64,000 bases of DNA. Origin: Vibrio sp. HDW18 (lineage in GTDB: Bacteria > Pseudomonadota > Gammaproteobacteria > Enterobacterales > Vibrionaceae). Positions 54,248 through 63,465 of this stretch are shown piece by piece. The notes below the pieces were generated by a model. It did no database searches and had not been told where the DNA came from. It saw only the letters and a list, made by a program, of their open reading frames with translations. A program made the translations under genes and the position numbers. The number at the start of each line of letters is the position of its first letter. Within the stretch, counting starts at the first letter, position 1. The DNA is taken from contig NZ_CP049914.1 of the NCBI RefSeq assembly GCF_011306175.1, positions 62,001-126,000 of the forward strand, read 5' to 3'.

Positions 54248-54754
54248 TTATTGAAAATCCCCATTCCAGCGCTGTTCATAGTGGCTTAGCCATTGCTGCA
54301 ATTGATTGGACAGCGCATCTTGCTCAAGCTCAGAAAAACCACGTAAAATGTACGCCTGCCATGCCCAATATTCCAATAACAGTGGTTCGATGCGGCACAC
54401 ACCTTGCTCACTGAGCGTCACGTCAATACTGCGCCGATCAGTTTGGCTCATCGTCCGCACCAACCAGCCTTTCTGTTCAAGCAGATCCAGACGATGGGTC
54501 ATCGCTCCTGAACTCAACAAAGTCAGACTTTGCAGCATCGCGGGGGTTAAACAGTAAGGCGCTCCAGCACGGCGCAGCGCCAGCAACACTTCAAATTCAC
54601 CTGGGGTTAAGCCAATTTGCTGGTAAAACTTCGCCATCGCCAATTCTATACGCTTAGTGATACGCAATGCGCGATCAATAATGGACATCGGTAAGGTATT
54701 CCATTCTGGCTTTTGCTCTGCCCATTGCCGAACCGCAATTGTCACTGAATCCAT
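54248..54754 (-). CDS. MarR-family transcriptional regulator
   Basis: 168-residue winged-helix regulator: LTPGEFEVLLALRRAGAPYCLTPAMLQSLTLLSSGAMTHRLDLLEQKGWLVR (recognition region about 50-100) and wing TMSQTDRRSIDVTLSEQG. It faces cheV convergently and is divergent from the EAL gene 146 bp away, which may be its target. ATG 54754 follows AAGGAAGAG; GTG 54760 overlaps the ribosome site. Confidence 0.88.
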   Translation of the reverse strand: MDSVTIAVRQWAEQKPEWNTLPMSIIDRALRITKRIELAMAKFYQQIGLTPGEFEVLLALRRAGAPYCLTPAMLQSLTLLSSGAMTHRLDLLEQKGWLVRTMSQTDRRSIDVTLSEQGVCRIEPLLLEYWAWQAYILRGFSELEQDALSNQLQQWLSHYEQRWNGDFQ

Positions 54755-54899
54755 ACACACTCTTCCTTATCATGTTTGGATATGTCCACCAATATCATGA
54801 AAATAAAACATTTTTGGCTATTTTCATTGTCAATCAGTTAATCTACTATCATTAACATATCGACTATATCCAAGCCAACAATCGCTGAAGGAATAGGCT

Positions 54900-56420
54900 G
54901 TGCTTTCGAAAATACCGACCAAAATCGCGTTAGTGATTTTCATATCACCACTGGTTATGCTGTTGCTCACCCAACAGCTATGGTCCTCATATCTAGCACA
55001 ACTGTTACTCAATCAAAAATTTGCAGAAATTAATCAGTCAATTGAACAACGTAATCTAGCTTTAGATACGATGGTCGCTACCCAAGTGCAGTCATTGACT
55101 TTCAGCTGTAATAGTAATGATATGCAACTAATTCGCGATCCGCAGTTTTACAATCGCTTTATTCGTCTGATCGGCATTGAAACTGCACAAGGCGTTAGCT
55201 GCTCGACCATCGGTTATCCAATCCCGTTACCTACCGAGTTATCTAGCTCAGAAATGGCCATGGGTTACCACCTTTCAGCAACACCAACCAGCCAAACCGC
55301 ATCACGAGAGCTGTTAATTCAATATATCGAACCACGCGGTCGAGTGTTTTGGGTGGTGGATGGCAGTTGGGCGCAAGAGCTGCTGCTTAAGCCTTGTAGC
55401 GATTGTTTTTATTTGAAATTTCGCTTTTTAGATCCCGCCCTCAGCGAACTCACTATTCAGCGTGGCAATTTGGCTATTTTGCAACAAACCAACAAGCTAT
55501 CGGTTTATCGACAATCAGGCAGCACACCTTTTGAGAGCGAACAGACCTTGATCGCAGGATCAGCCCTGCACACTTACGCTCGCCAACAAATTTTCGTATG
55601 GGGCATACCGATTGCGTTACTGTTTGGTTTCCTTTTTTCCATTAGCTATTTGATTTTGCGTAACTATCGTAACTCGATTGAAGGCTTAATTGAAAAAGGG
55701 ATCCGCGATGAAGAGTTTATTCCTTACTATCAACCGATCGTCGATTCTAGAACCCGTGAAGTGCTCGGTTATGAAGTCCTACTACGCTGGCAGAAAGGCC
55801 AGCAATTGTTACCGCCAAGCCTATTTATCTCTGCTGCCGAAAATTCCGGTTTAGTGGTCGAGATGACCAATCAACTGATCCAAAGAGTCTGCCTAGATTT
55901 AGAGCATATTCCGGCTCACTGTTGGATAAGTATCAATGTAGTCGCCGATCATCTAGAGCAACACCATCTTTCCCAATTATTGGAACAGTTACACTGGCCA
56001 TATAGTGAACGCATCAAATTTGAGCTCACCGAGCGAGCCCCGATCAAAGTCATGACCAAAGCGCAAGATGAAGTGGCTAGTCTATTGCGACAAGGCTACC
56101 AGTTTAAACTGGATGATTTTGGTACTGGCTATGGTGGATTTGCTTATCTACAAAACTTACAAATTACCAGCATTAAAATCGACAAAATGTTCGTCGATAC
56201 CATCAACACCAGTGATGTAAAAATCAGCGTATTAGATTCGATTATTGGCTCAGCCCAGGGCGGTAATATTGAAGTGATCGCGGAGGGGGTGGAACATCAG
56301 TATCAGGTCGATTATTTAGCGCAACGCGGTGTATATTGGATCCAAGGTTATTTCTATGCTAAGCCGATGCCACTAGAGCAAGTTTTGCAATTTACTCTCC
56401 ATCCAACACCGACACGGTAA
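54900..56420 (+). CDS. Cyclic-di-GMP phosphodiesterase with CSS-motif sensor and EAL domain
   Basis: Membrane protein of 506 residues. An N-terminal membrane helix (about 8-25) is followed by a periplasmic CSS-type domain with conserved cysteines (FSCNSND and SCSTIGYP), a second helix (about 232-252), and a cytoplasmic EAL domain. Catalytic set: YEVLLRW (ExL), N in ISINVV, ELTE, KLDDFGTGYGG, IKIDKMF and EGVEHQ are all present, so it should hydrolyse c-di-GMP. GTG 54900 follows GAAGGAATAGGCT. In CSS-EAL proteins redox state of the cysteines controls activity. Confidence 0.92.
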   Translation: MLSKIPTKIALVIFISPLVMLLLTQQLWSSYLAQLLLNQKFAEINQSIEQRNLALDTMVATQVQSLTFSCNSNDMQLIRDPQFYNRFIRLIGIETAQGVSCSTIGYPIPLPTELSSSEMAMGYHLSATPTSQTASRELLIQYIEPRGRVFWVVDGSWAQELLLKPCSDCFYLKFRFLDPALSELTIQRGNLAILQQTNKLSVYRQSGSTPFESEQTLIAGSALHTYARQQIFVWGIPIALLFGFLFSISYLILRNYRNSIEGLIEKGIRDEEFIPYYQPIVDSRTREVLGYEVLLRWQKGQQLLPPSLFISAAENSGLVVEMTNQLIQRVCLDLEHIPAHCWISINVVADHLEQHHLSQLLEQLHWPYSERIKFELTERAPIKVMTKAQDEVASLLRQGYQFKLDDFGTGYGGFAYLQNLQITSIKIDKMFVDTINTSDVKISVLDSIIGSAQGGNIEVIAEGVEHQYQVDYLAQRGVYWIQGYFYAKPMPLEQVLQFTLHPTPTR

Positions 56421-56512
56421 GTCGGTGATAAGCGTAACACGACTCTAGCACATCACCGCCTCATCCGACAACCATGATAAAAGAGAGATCAAAAGAGAAC
56501 TGCGGCGATCAA

Positions 56513-57820
56513 TTATGCCGCTGAAATATAATCGCGTGGCGACCGATTTTGCTGCGCAAGCTCTTGGATCAGCGCATCTAGATTCAGTTCAATATTAAAA
56601 CGGCGTTTAAGGTTGGCGAGAAAGATCGGATCTTCACACATCGCTTTCTCAGGTTGGTCACTGATTTTTGCCACCGGACGACCTTGACACTCAGCCAGCT
56701 TAATCACCATCGATAACGGACGATATTCAACCCCTGCCGCATTGCGCCACTGGGCTAAATCATTGGTCAAAAAGGTGCCAATCCCAAACGAAATTTTCAC
56801 TCGTCCGGCAAAATACTCACACAAATCCAACGCCTGATCGAAATCCAAGCCATCAGAAAAAATAAACAGCTTACTCATTGGATCAATACCGAGCTGCTGA
56901 TAATGAGCAATCATGCGATCCCCCCAGCGGAATGGACAACCGGAATCGTGGCGCACCCCATCATAAGCATTGGCCAAGTGACGATTAAAATCACTCAAGA
57001 AAGCATCAATGGTTAAAGTATCGGTTGGAGCAATCGCCAACATGCCATCAAAAGCGCTTAGCCAACACTGTAATGCAACTTGTTGTGAATCACGCTCATT
57101 CACCAGTGCTTGATGGCCCATAAACCACTCATGGGCAATCGTGCCAATCGGTTTTAAACCAAACTCACGCGCGAAATGATAATTGCTGGTGCCCAACATC
57201 CATTGTGGAATTTCTTGCTGCAAACACGCCAACACATCACGTTGTACTTGGCTGGAAAAACGACGCCGCGTGCCCATTTCTGTGAGTGAGAAATTGGTGA
57301 TGCCACGGCGGGCAATGTCGGCTTTGAGTTTAGTTAATTTGCGCTGCAACACCTGAAGCGGCAAATCAGCGGGAACATCCGCCCAACGCTGACGACTGCG
57401 AACTTCGGCCACAATCGCCATCACTAAGGTTTCATATAAAATGGTGTCACGCCAACTACCGCGAATACCAATCCGCAGTTGCTGTTTACCCCCCTGCTGA
57501 AGCACACCGATTTCCACCTGCTCTTGCGGCGTAAAATGAAAATAGCGCAGAGATTGCAAAAAAGTCGGCTTAAGATGGGGCGCATGCTGGGTTAAATAGT
57601 GAATATCTGCGTCTGAAAAACGCAGTGAACTCAGCTCTGCGATCGCTTGGCGAATTTCGGCGAGGAGTGAACTGACATCCTCATCACTGCGCACAATCAA
57701 CTCGTAACGTACCGATACATCGGGATAAAAATGGTGTATCGCCTGCATCATATTGATTTTATAAGCATCAAGGTCAAGCAGACTACGAATGATGTGGGGA
57801 GAAAACAGGCGTGGACTCAT
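56513..57820 (-). CDS. pncB: Nicotinate phosphoribosyltransferase
   Basis: Joins nicotinate to PRPP in NAD salvage. 435 residues: LLDLDAYKINMMQAIHHFYP at the start, FSLTEMGTRRRFSSQVQRDV, GTSNYHFAREFGLKPIGTIAHEWFMG, the phosphoribosyl segment FSDGLDFDQALDL and SFGIGTFLTNDL. ATG 57820 follows AAGGAGGGCAATC. A 23-bp palindrome (57849-57871) just upstream suggests NrtR control. Confidence 0.96.
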   Translation of the reverse strand: MSPRLFSPHIIRSLLDLDAYKINMMQAIHHFYPDVSVRYELIVRSDEDVSSLLAEIRQAIAELSSLRFSDADIHYLTQHAPHLKPTFLQSLRYFHFTPQEQVEIGVLQQGGKQQLRIGIRGSWRDTILYETLVMAIVAEVRSRQRWADVPADLPLQVLQRKLTKLKADIARRGITNFSLTEMGTRRRFSSQVQRDVLACLQQEIPQWMLGTSNYHFAREFGLKPIGTIAHEWFMGHQALVNERDSQQVALQCWLSAFDGMLAIAPTDTLTIDAFLSDFNRHLANAYDGVRHDSGCPFRWGDRMIAHYQQLGIDPMSKLFIFSDGLDFDQALDLCEYFAGRVKISFGIGTFLTNDLAQWRNAAGVEYRPLSMVIKLAECQGRPVAKISDQPEKAMCEDPIFLANLKRRFNIELNLDALIQELAQQNRSPRDYISAA

Positions 57821-57848
57821 GATTGCCCTCCTTCAGTTCACTTTCGAT

Positions 57849-57871
57849 GTTAGTAACATATTGTTGCTAAC
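57849..57871. promoter_or_regulatory. NrtR-type operator upstream of pncB
   Basis: GTTAGtAACA-TAT-TGTTgCTAAC: a 23-bp palindrome with one mismatched pair, 29 bp before the pncB start and between pncB and the divergent nrtR gene. Size and place fit an NrtR operator that shuts pncB when ADP-ribose/NAD status is high. Confidence 0.8.
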
Positions 57872-58098
57872 TTTTGCTGGCACGATAATCGAGCCACCAG
57901 CGTTTGTCAACTTTTGTGACAAACCAAGCATAAAAATGGCTATCATCGAGCTTTTCATCGGCCACAATCAGGCATCATTCTTTTATTAATCATGTTTCAA
58001 ACATAGCGTAAACCTAAGTTTGTCACATTTTGTTATTTATATTTGACCCTTACCTTTCAGTTACCTAGAATACTCCCATCTCACTTTAGGAGCCTTGT

Positions 58099-58815
58099 AT
58101 GATTGTCACCATTGATATGGTCTGCTTGCGCCTAGCCCCAGCGGGTATTGAGACGTTATTAGTCAAGCGCAACAATCCACAGCGCTCTGACTTTGGCTTA
58201 TGGGCCTTGCCTGGCGGCTGGGTATTTGATGAAGATCTTAGCGCCCAAGGCGGAGAGCCGGCCGATAAAGATTTTGACTCTGCGCGGCGGCGCATCTGCC
58301 GCCAAAAAATCCATACCTACCCGAATTTCATCAGCGATCCGCTGGTCGATGGCAATCCTAAACGCGATCCCGATGGTTGGAGTATCAGTATTTCCCACTA
58401 CGCCCTACTCAATCACACCAACATTAAACAAATTGAAGAAGCGGGTATGGCTAAAAGCCGTGTCAATTGGTTTGCATTAGACCCAATATTACAAGGTAAG
58501 CAGACACTGGCCTTTGATCACGTGGCACAAATTCAGCACGCTTGGAAAAAACTGCGCGCGGCAATCGAATACACCTCAGTTGCCCTATTCTTGCTTGAAA
58601 AAGAATTTTTGGTCGCCGACATTATTGATGCCTACGCTAAATTCGGCGTTGATGTGAACCGTATGACCATCAAACGCCGCTTAATCGACACCGGTGTGAT
58701 AGTCAGCACTAACCGGATTGTTGCCTCCAACAAAGGCAAAGGCGGCAAACCTGCGATGGTCTATCGCTTAGCCAGCAAAGAGATGATCTATTTTCAGACC
58801 TGCTTACGCAGTTAG
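58099..58815 (+). CDS. nrtR: Nudix-related transcriptional regulator NrtR
   Basis: 238 residues: an N-terminal Nudix-like domain (VTIDMVCLRLAPAGIETLLV and LWALPGGWV; the Nudix box is degraded, with no GX5EX7REUXEE) and a C-terminal winged helix (about 165-230). NrtR proteins sense ADP-ribose and repress NAD-synthesis genes. Divergence from pncB and the shared palindrome support this. ATG 58099 after AGGAGCC. Confidence 0.88.
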   Translation: MIVTIDMVCLRLAPAGIETLLVKRNNPQRSDFGLWALPGGWVFDEDLSAQGGEPADKDFDSARRRICRQKIHTYPNFISDPLVDGNPKRDPDGWSISISHYALLNHTNIKQIEEAGMAKSRVNWFALDPILQGKQTLAFDHVAQIQHAWKKLRAAIEYTSVALFLLEKEFLVADIIDAYAKFGVDVNRMTIKRRLIDTGVIVSTNRIVASNKGKGGKPAMVYRLASKEMIYFQTCLRS

Positions 58816-58982
58816 TCGGTAAATAGATCATTACTACGCCTCACCAATCCTCCAGATCAGCCTTCGATCAAGGAGGATGACGCCCAGCAAGCCACGTCTA
58901 TAATCCCAGCCATTGAATTGCTTCAAACCCATGCACCACACGACAAAAATGTGTGGCAGCGTAGTTGCAGGGAGTCACACCA

Positions 58983-60332
58983 TTGTCAAAATCCAATGCC
59001 AACGTTATTTTGCATGCCTTTGATTGGCCATATGCAGAGGTAACCAAACAAGCCAAATTAATTCAACAACTGGGCTATGGTTCAGTACTGGTTTCACCGC
59101 CGATGCGTAGTGCTCACTGCGCGCCATGGTGGCAACGCTACCAGCCACAGGATTACCGAGTGATCGATAACCCACTAGGCAATACTCTCGATTTCAAAGC
59201 CATGATCACCGCACTTAGCCAGCATGGGGTACAAGTTTATGCTGATGTGGTGTTTAATCACATGGCTAACGAAACTAAACAACGCAGTGATCTGAGCTAT
59301 CCTAGTCAAGCCGTACTTGCCAAATACCAACAAGATCCTGAACACTATGCCGAACTACGCTTATTTGGCAATCTAGCTGAGCCGCTATTTAACCAGCAAG
59401 ATTTTGTCGCCGCATTTGGGATTAAAAATTGGCAGGATAAGTGGCAGGTACAAAATGGCCGCATCAGCGGAGGACCAACGGATCCTGGCTTACCGACCTT
59501 ACGCGTGCATCCGCATGTGATCGAGCAGCAGAAAAACTATTTGCTCGCCCTCAAGCAAATGGGCGTGAAAGGTTTTCGCATCGATGCAGCAAAACACATG
59601 ACCTTAGAACATATTAAGCAAGTGTGGAGCGATGCTATCACCGATGGTATGCATATTTTTGGTGAAATTATCACCGCAGGAGGCGCCACCGAGCAGGAGT
59701 ATGAAATTTTTCTGCAGCCCTATCTGCAAGAAACACGCTTTGGTGCCTACGACTTTCCGCTGTTCAGTATTTTATTTAACGCTTTTTCAGCCCAAGGCAG
59801 CTTAAAAAGTTTGATTGATCCCTACTGCTTTGGCCAAGCGCTTTCCAATCGGCGCGCGATTACCTTTGCGATCACCCACGACATCCCTAACAACGCGGTA
59901 TTTGCCAATCTAGTGTTGGATGAAGCCGATGAATGGTTAGCGTACGCTTATGTGTTAGGTCGTGATGGAGGAACCCCTCTGGTGTATACCGACCTCAATC
60001 CAAGCGGGATCGAAAATCGTCAAGGACAGCCACGCTGGGTCAATAGCTGGCAAGATCCACGCATGGCACAGATGATCGCCTTCCATAATCAATGTCATGC
60101 CGAACCGATGCAAGTGCTGATCGGCACCGATGATCTGCTGATCTTCCGCCGTGGTACCCAAGGCTTAGTCGCGATCAATAAATCACAGCGTAAGCAGTCG
60201 GTAACCATCGCTTGGCCACAAGCTATGCAAGAGACGTTAACGGGTCAAACTTGGCAGCCAAATAATGGTCAATTAGAACTGGAGCTTGCAGCGCAAACTT
60301 ATGTCATGCTGTGCAGCTTCAGTGAAGCCTAA
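58983..60332 (+). CDS. Alpha-amylase (GH13), cytoplasmic
   Basis: 449-residue GH13 enzyme without signal peptide. Conserved regions: I DVVFNHM, II GFRIDAAKH (nucleophile Asp), III GEIIT (acid/base Glu), IV FAITHDIPNN (His-Asp). It probably trims maltodextrins inside the cell, fitting the mal genes about 9 kb away. TTG 58983 is the best start (GGGAG eight bases before, MSKSNANVILHAFDWP); TTG 58965 lies inside the ribosome site. Confidence 0.88.
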   Translation: MSKSNANVILHAFDWPYAEVTKQAKLIQQLGYGSVLVSPPMRSAHCAPWWQRYQPQDYRVIDNPLGNTLDFKAMITALSQHGVQVYADVVFNHMANETKQRSDLSYPSQAVLAKYQQDPEHYAELRLFGNLAEPLFNQQDFVAAFGIKNWQDKWQVQNGRISGGPTDPGLPTLRVHPHVIEQQKNYLLALKQMGVKGFRIDAAKHMTLEHIKQVWSDAITDGMHIFGEIITAGGATEQEYEIFLQPYLQETRFGAYDFPLFSILFNAFSAQGSLKSLIDPYCFGQALSNRRAITFAITHDIPNNAVFANLVLDEADEWLAYAYVLGRDGGTPLVYTDLNPSGIENRQGQPRWVNSWQDPRMAQMIAFHNQCHAEPMQVLIGTDDLLIFRRGTQGLVAINKSQRKQSVTIAWPQAMQETLTGQTWQPNNGQLELELAAQTYVMLCSFSEA

Positions 60333-60344
60333 GCCAAGCCGGTA

Positions 60345-60396
60345 ATTGGTATGAACGAAGCTAGCCCACATTGCGGCCGCTTCAAATAGACAGGAA
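60345..60396 (+). repeat. Decayed right half of an ERIC element
   Basis: GAACGAAGCTAGCCCACATTG-CGGCCGCTTCAAATAGACAGG resembles the right 45 bp of ERIC with several changes; the left half is missing. Confidence 0.6.
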
Positions 60397-60407
60397 ATGA
60401 GTGCGAT

Positions 60408-60465
60408 AAAAAAATCCCCACTGATTGGCTTGAGCCACTTAACACTCAGTCAATCAATGGGGAGA
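60408..60465 (-). terminator. Terminator of yjiHG operon
   Basis: On the minus strand a long stem (TCCCCATTGATTGA with CCAATCAGTGGGGA) is followed by TTTTTTTATC. Confidence 0.85.
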
Positions 60466-60532
60466 GTCGATGCGCTGCCTCACCCACTTAGCATGGTGTT
60501 TCACCACGCCCAGTCAGTGAACAGATAAACCC

Positions 60533-61000
60533 TTACAGGAACAGGTTCATCACTAACATCGCGCCAAATGCGTTGAGTACTGAAATCGCAATCATCACTG
60601 GGATATAGCGACCTTCAGTACCAATTGGGCCAAGAATACGACCGATATACTGCACTTGCGATCCCATCAAATAGATCGCAGGAGCCAAAATCGCAATGTG
60701 GGTACCATTTAAAATACCTTGGTCAAACAAGGTGATCACCACACCAACCGCACCGCCCATCGACATCCATGCACCAATCAGTACTGCCGCCGCTTCACCT
60801 GGTAAGCCAAAAATAGCCATCAGTGGTGAAAATACCGTACCCATCAGATCAAGAGCACCGGTAATTTGCAGCGCTTTGATGATCACAAACGCCATCAGTA
60901 CATTCGGTACTGTTGAAGTCGTTGCAATCACCCAGCCTTTTTTGGCCCCTTCGACGAAAATATCCGTCACCATTGGCTTTTTCGCTTTTACTTCGCTCAT
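60533..61000 (-). CDS. yjiG: YjiG-family membrane protein (nucleoside-recognition/Gate domain)
   Basis: 155-residue inner-membrane protein with about four membrane segments. Gate-domain landmarks: GWVIATTSTVPNVLMAFVII, LPGEAAAVLIGAWMSMGGAVGVV and YLMGSQVQYIGRILG. Partner of YjiH; the pair may form a transporter (related to spore maturation proteins SpmA/SpmB). Its start shares a base with the yjiH stop. Confidence 0.88.
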   Translation of the reverse strand: MSEVKAKKPMVTDIFVEGAKKGWVIATTSTVPNVLMAFVIIKALQITGALDLMGTVFSPLMAIFGLPGEAAAVLIGAWMSMGGAVGVVITLFDQGILNGTHIAILAPAIYLMGSQVQYIGRILGPIGTEGRYIPVMIAISVLNAFGAMLVMNLFL

Positions 61001-61728
61001 CAGTTTGCTTCCTCTAATTTTGGCTCTTGCTGAGCAGATCCTTTACCTTCGGTGAGGTTCAAATAGATACGGAACAAGTTGGCACCGACAATTTTGAAGA
61101 TAAACATCACCGCAACCGCAAGACCGATTGAAGAAGTTACCGCGGCAGAGCCGTCAGCAAGCGTCAGAGTGAACAGCACCGCACCAGAAGAGAAAAAGTT
61201 AACAATGGTCGCGCCTGCTGAGAATTGGAACATGGTAAACACGTCCGCTTCACGCTTAGTCAGATGACCTTCATCTTTAAGCTGACGAGTCATGGCTGAA
61301 CCCGCATCGGTACTTTGCAAAGAAGCAATCAGCGCTAAACCAGTATTACCCGGAATACCCATCACTGGGCGTAATAATGGCGTCAACAGCTTACGAGCAG
61401 CATCCAGTGCGCCGTAATGTTCCAGCACATTGATCATACCCAATGCGAACATCACGGTTGGGATCAGAGTCAGAGCAAACAGGAAACCATCACGAGCACC
61501 ACTGCCCCCTTGGCCACGCAACGAAGTCGTTGCAACTTGTAGCCCATCAGCGGTTTCACTGACATTGTACGCCACTTTACCAAAAGCACCGTTTAACGTG
61601 GTGAAATCAAATACACCATACCACTGGTTAGATTGCAGTAAGCCAGAGAAAAAGACCACCGCGAATGCTAACGCAACGTAGCATCCCCAAGTCACTTTTC
61701 GCTCTAGAGTTGTCGATTGACTCATCAT
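61000..61728 (-). CDS. yjiH: YjiH-family membrane protein (nucleoside-recognition/Gate domain)
   Basis: 242 residues, about six membrane segments. Gate-type core: MPFVMFALGMINVLEHYGALDAARKLLTPLLRPVMGIPGNTGLALIASLQSTDAGSAMTRQL (near 90-150; key residues are the GIPG and the STDAGSAM motifs). Operon with yjiG, starting at ATG 61728 after AGAGGTAATG. Substrate unknown. Confidence 0.88.
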   Translation of the reverse strand: MMSQSTTLERKVTWGCYVALAFAVVFFSGLLQSNQWYGVFDFTTLNGAFGKVAYNVSETADGLQVATTSLRGQGGSGARDGFLFALTLIPTVMFALGMINVLEHYGALDAARKLLTPLLRPVMGIPGNTGLALIASLQSTDAGSAMTRQLKDEGHLTKREADVFTMFQFSAGATIVNFFSSGAVLFTLTLADGSAAVTSSIGLAVAVMFIFKIVGANLFRIYLNLTEGKGSAQQEPKLEEAN

Positions 61729-61937
61729 TACCTCTATAAGATTGAAAAAAATTGGCCGCTATGGTGCACCAATTGCGTGCCAGAGGGAATGATCAAAGTC
61801 AATTAGATGATAAAGCTGAGTTTTTGATTAAAAATAAAACATTATTTTGTTAAGCTAACAATAACAAGCATGAAAGAATGATTCACCCAACAACTAGATC
61901 GCTAGCATTAATAATTAATTCAAAACCAACTCGGTGC

Positions 61938-62417
61938 TTATGTGCTTATTCGCTGCTCAAGATCAAGCAGAAATGCTTTGCGCTCTAAACCGCCCGCATA
62001 GCCGGTCAATTGGCCATTTTTTCCTATCACACGATGGCAAGGCACAATGATCGACAGTGGGTTTTTACTATTGGCTACCCCAACGGCTCGCACGGCTTGC
62101 GGATTACCTATCGCCTTAGCCAGTTGCTGATAGCTGCAGGTTGCTCCGTAGGGAATCGCGCACAATCCACGCCATACTGACTGCTGAAATGGTGTACCAG
62201 TAGCCGCCAATGGCAGATCAAATTGGCGGCGCTGACCCGCAAAATACTCATTCAGTTGTTGAATGGTTTGCTTGAGAATCGGGCACGTTTGGCTCTCATG
62301 ACCTAAATCGCTCGGTTGGGTGGTTTGAGTAGCAAACCATACCCCAAGTAACGCATGCTGATCGGCTTGCAAAGTCATGCGCCCGATCGGAGATGAATAA
62401 TGGGTAAAATATTTCAT
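61938..62417 (-). CDS. ogt: Methylated-DNA--protein-cysteine methyltransferase
   Basis: Repairs O6-methylguanine by transferring the methyl to its own cysteine. 159 residues; active-site IIVPCHRVIG, arginine-finger RAVGVANSKNP and ending YAGGLERKAFLLDLE. It lacks the Ada DNA-binding part. ATG 62417; the frame extending to 62456 overlaps hdfR. It starts 17 bp after the hdfR stop, so cotranscription is likely. Confidence 0.94.
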   Translation of the reverse strand: MKYFTHYSSPIGRMTLQADQHALLGVWFATQTTQPSDLGHESQTCPILKQTIQQLNEYFAGQRRQFDLPLAATGTPFQQSVWRGLCAIPYGATCSYQQLAKAIGNPQAVRAVGVANSKNPLSIIVPCHRVIGKNGQLTGYAGGLERKAFLLDLEQRIST

Positions 62418-62433
62418 TGCCTCGCTCCTCCCG

Positions 62434-63315
62434 CTAACTCGCAGCGCTGCTGGCACTCCGCAGCATCTCCAGCGGATCGAGTGTTTTGATCAGCTTTTCT
62501 ACCTGTACAATCGCTTCGATGGATGAGCTATTTTTACGATAGCTAAGATAGAGAGGTCGATGCCATTGATTGACCTCAGACACTGGATATAACTGACCGG
62601 TTTCTAGCAAAGGTCGCACCATAGTTTCAGGCAAATAAGCACTGCCACCTTTCTCAATAATAAAATCGAGTGCAATTCTCGCAGTAGAGGTACGTAAAAA
62701 TGGCGCAGGCGCTTTCGGATGACGATCCGCATGCTCGGACGCAAATCGAGCGCCCCAATCGACATACACATAGCGATGCTCAAACACATTTTGTGCACTC
62801 GCCGGCTGAGTTGAGACTAACAGCAACACCAGATCAGCGACTTTTTTACAATGCAGCTCTTCCGCTTTGATCGGGTCAAAAGCAAACGCCATATCTAGGG
62901 TTCGCTCTAACAAGCCACGGTTGAGTTGTTCACGTCCCATCACTTCTGCTAAAAAGCCATAGCCTTCAAACGTATCGGTGATCCGACTCAAACAGTGCTG
63001 TAAATACGCATCCCAAATATTGGGCGTACCTCCTAACGTCAGCTGTAATGCTTTACCGCTTTCCAGCGATAATTCAAATTTAGCCTGTTGCAGGGTCGCC
63101 ACCATTACCTCGGCATAGCCAACCAAACGTTCGCCCGCCGAAGTTAATTTGATGTTGTTGCGATCTCGGGTAAACAACTGTGCATCAAAATGATTTTCCA
63201 GTTGTTTGATCCGCGCGCTGACCGCGGCTTGCGTCAAATACAGGTTTTCAGCAGCGCGCCCAAAGTGGCGTACTTTAGCCAGTTCAAGAAAGGTGCGAAA
63301 GACTTTTACGTCCAT
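62434..63315 (-). CDS. hdfR: LysR-family regulator HdfR
   Basis: 293 residues. HTH: FLELAKVRHFGRAAENLYLTQAAVSARIKQLE, then RDRNNIKLTSAGERLV; effector domain from about 90. It resembles HdfR, a negative regulator of the flagellar master operon in E. coli. It is divergent from maoP (yifE), exactly as in E. coli. ATG 63315 used (MDVKVFRTFLELA); the frame is open to 63351. Confidence 0.88.
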   Translation of the reverse strand: MDVKVFRTFLELAKVRHFGRAAENLYLTQAAVSARIKQLENHFDAQLFTRDRNNIKLTSAGERLVGYAEVMVATLQQAKFELSLESGKALQLTLGGTPNIWDAYLQHCLSRITDTFEGYGFLAEVMGREQLNRGLLERTLDMAFAFDPIKAEELHCKKVADLVLLLVSTQPASAQNVFEHRYVYVDWGARFASEHADRHPKAPAPFLRTSTARIALDFIIEKGGSAYLPETMVRPLLETGQLYPVSEVNQWHRPLYLSYRKNSSSIEAIVQVEKLIKTLDPLEMLRSASSAAS

Positions 63316-63465
63316 ATAGTTTCCTCTGATATTACCCGCGCAGATTAACAAGGAAGCGGTATTATGACGATAAAAAATTTTTGTTTTTCTTTTATTAAGA
63401 TTACGCCTAACTTTCGCCGTGACCCACGCTTACACGCTGGTTGAATATAGACACATGAGGTTGAC

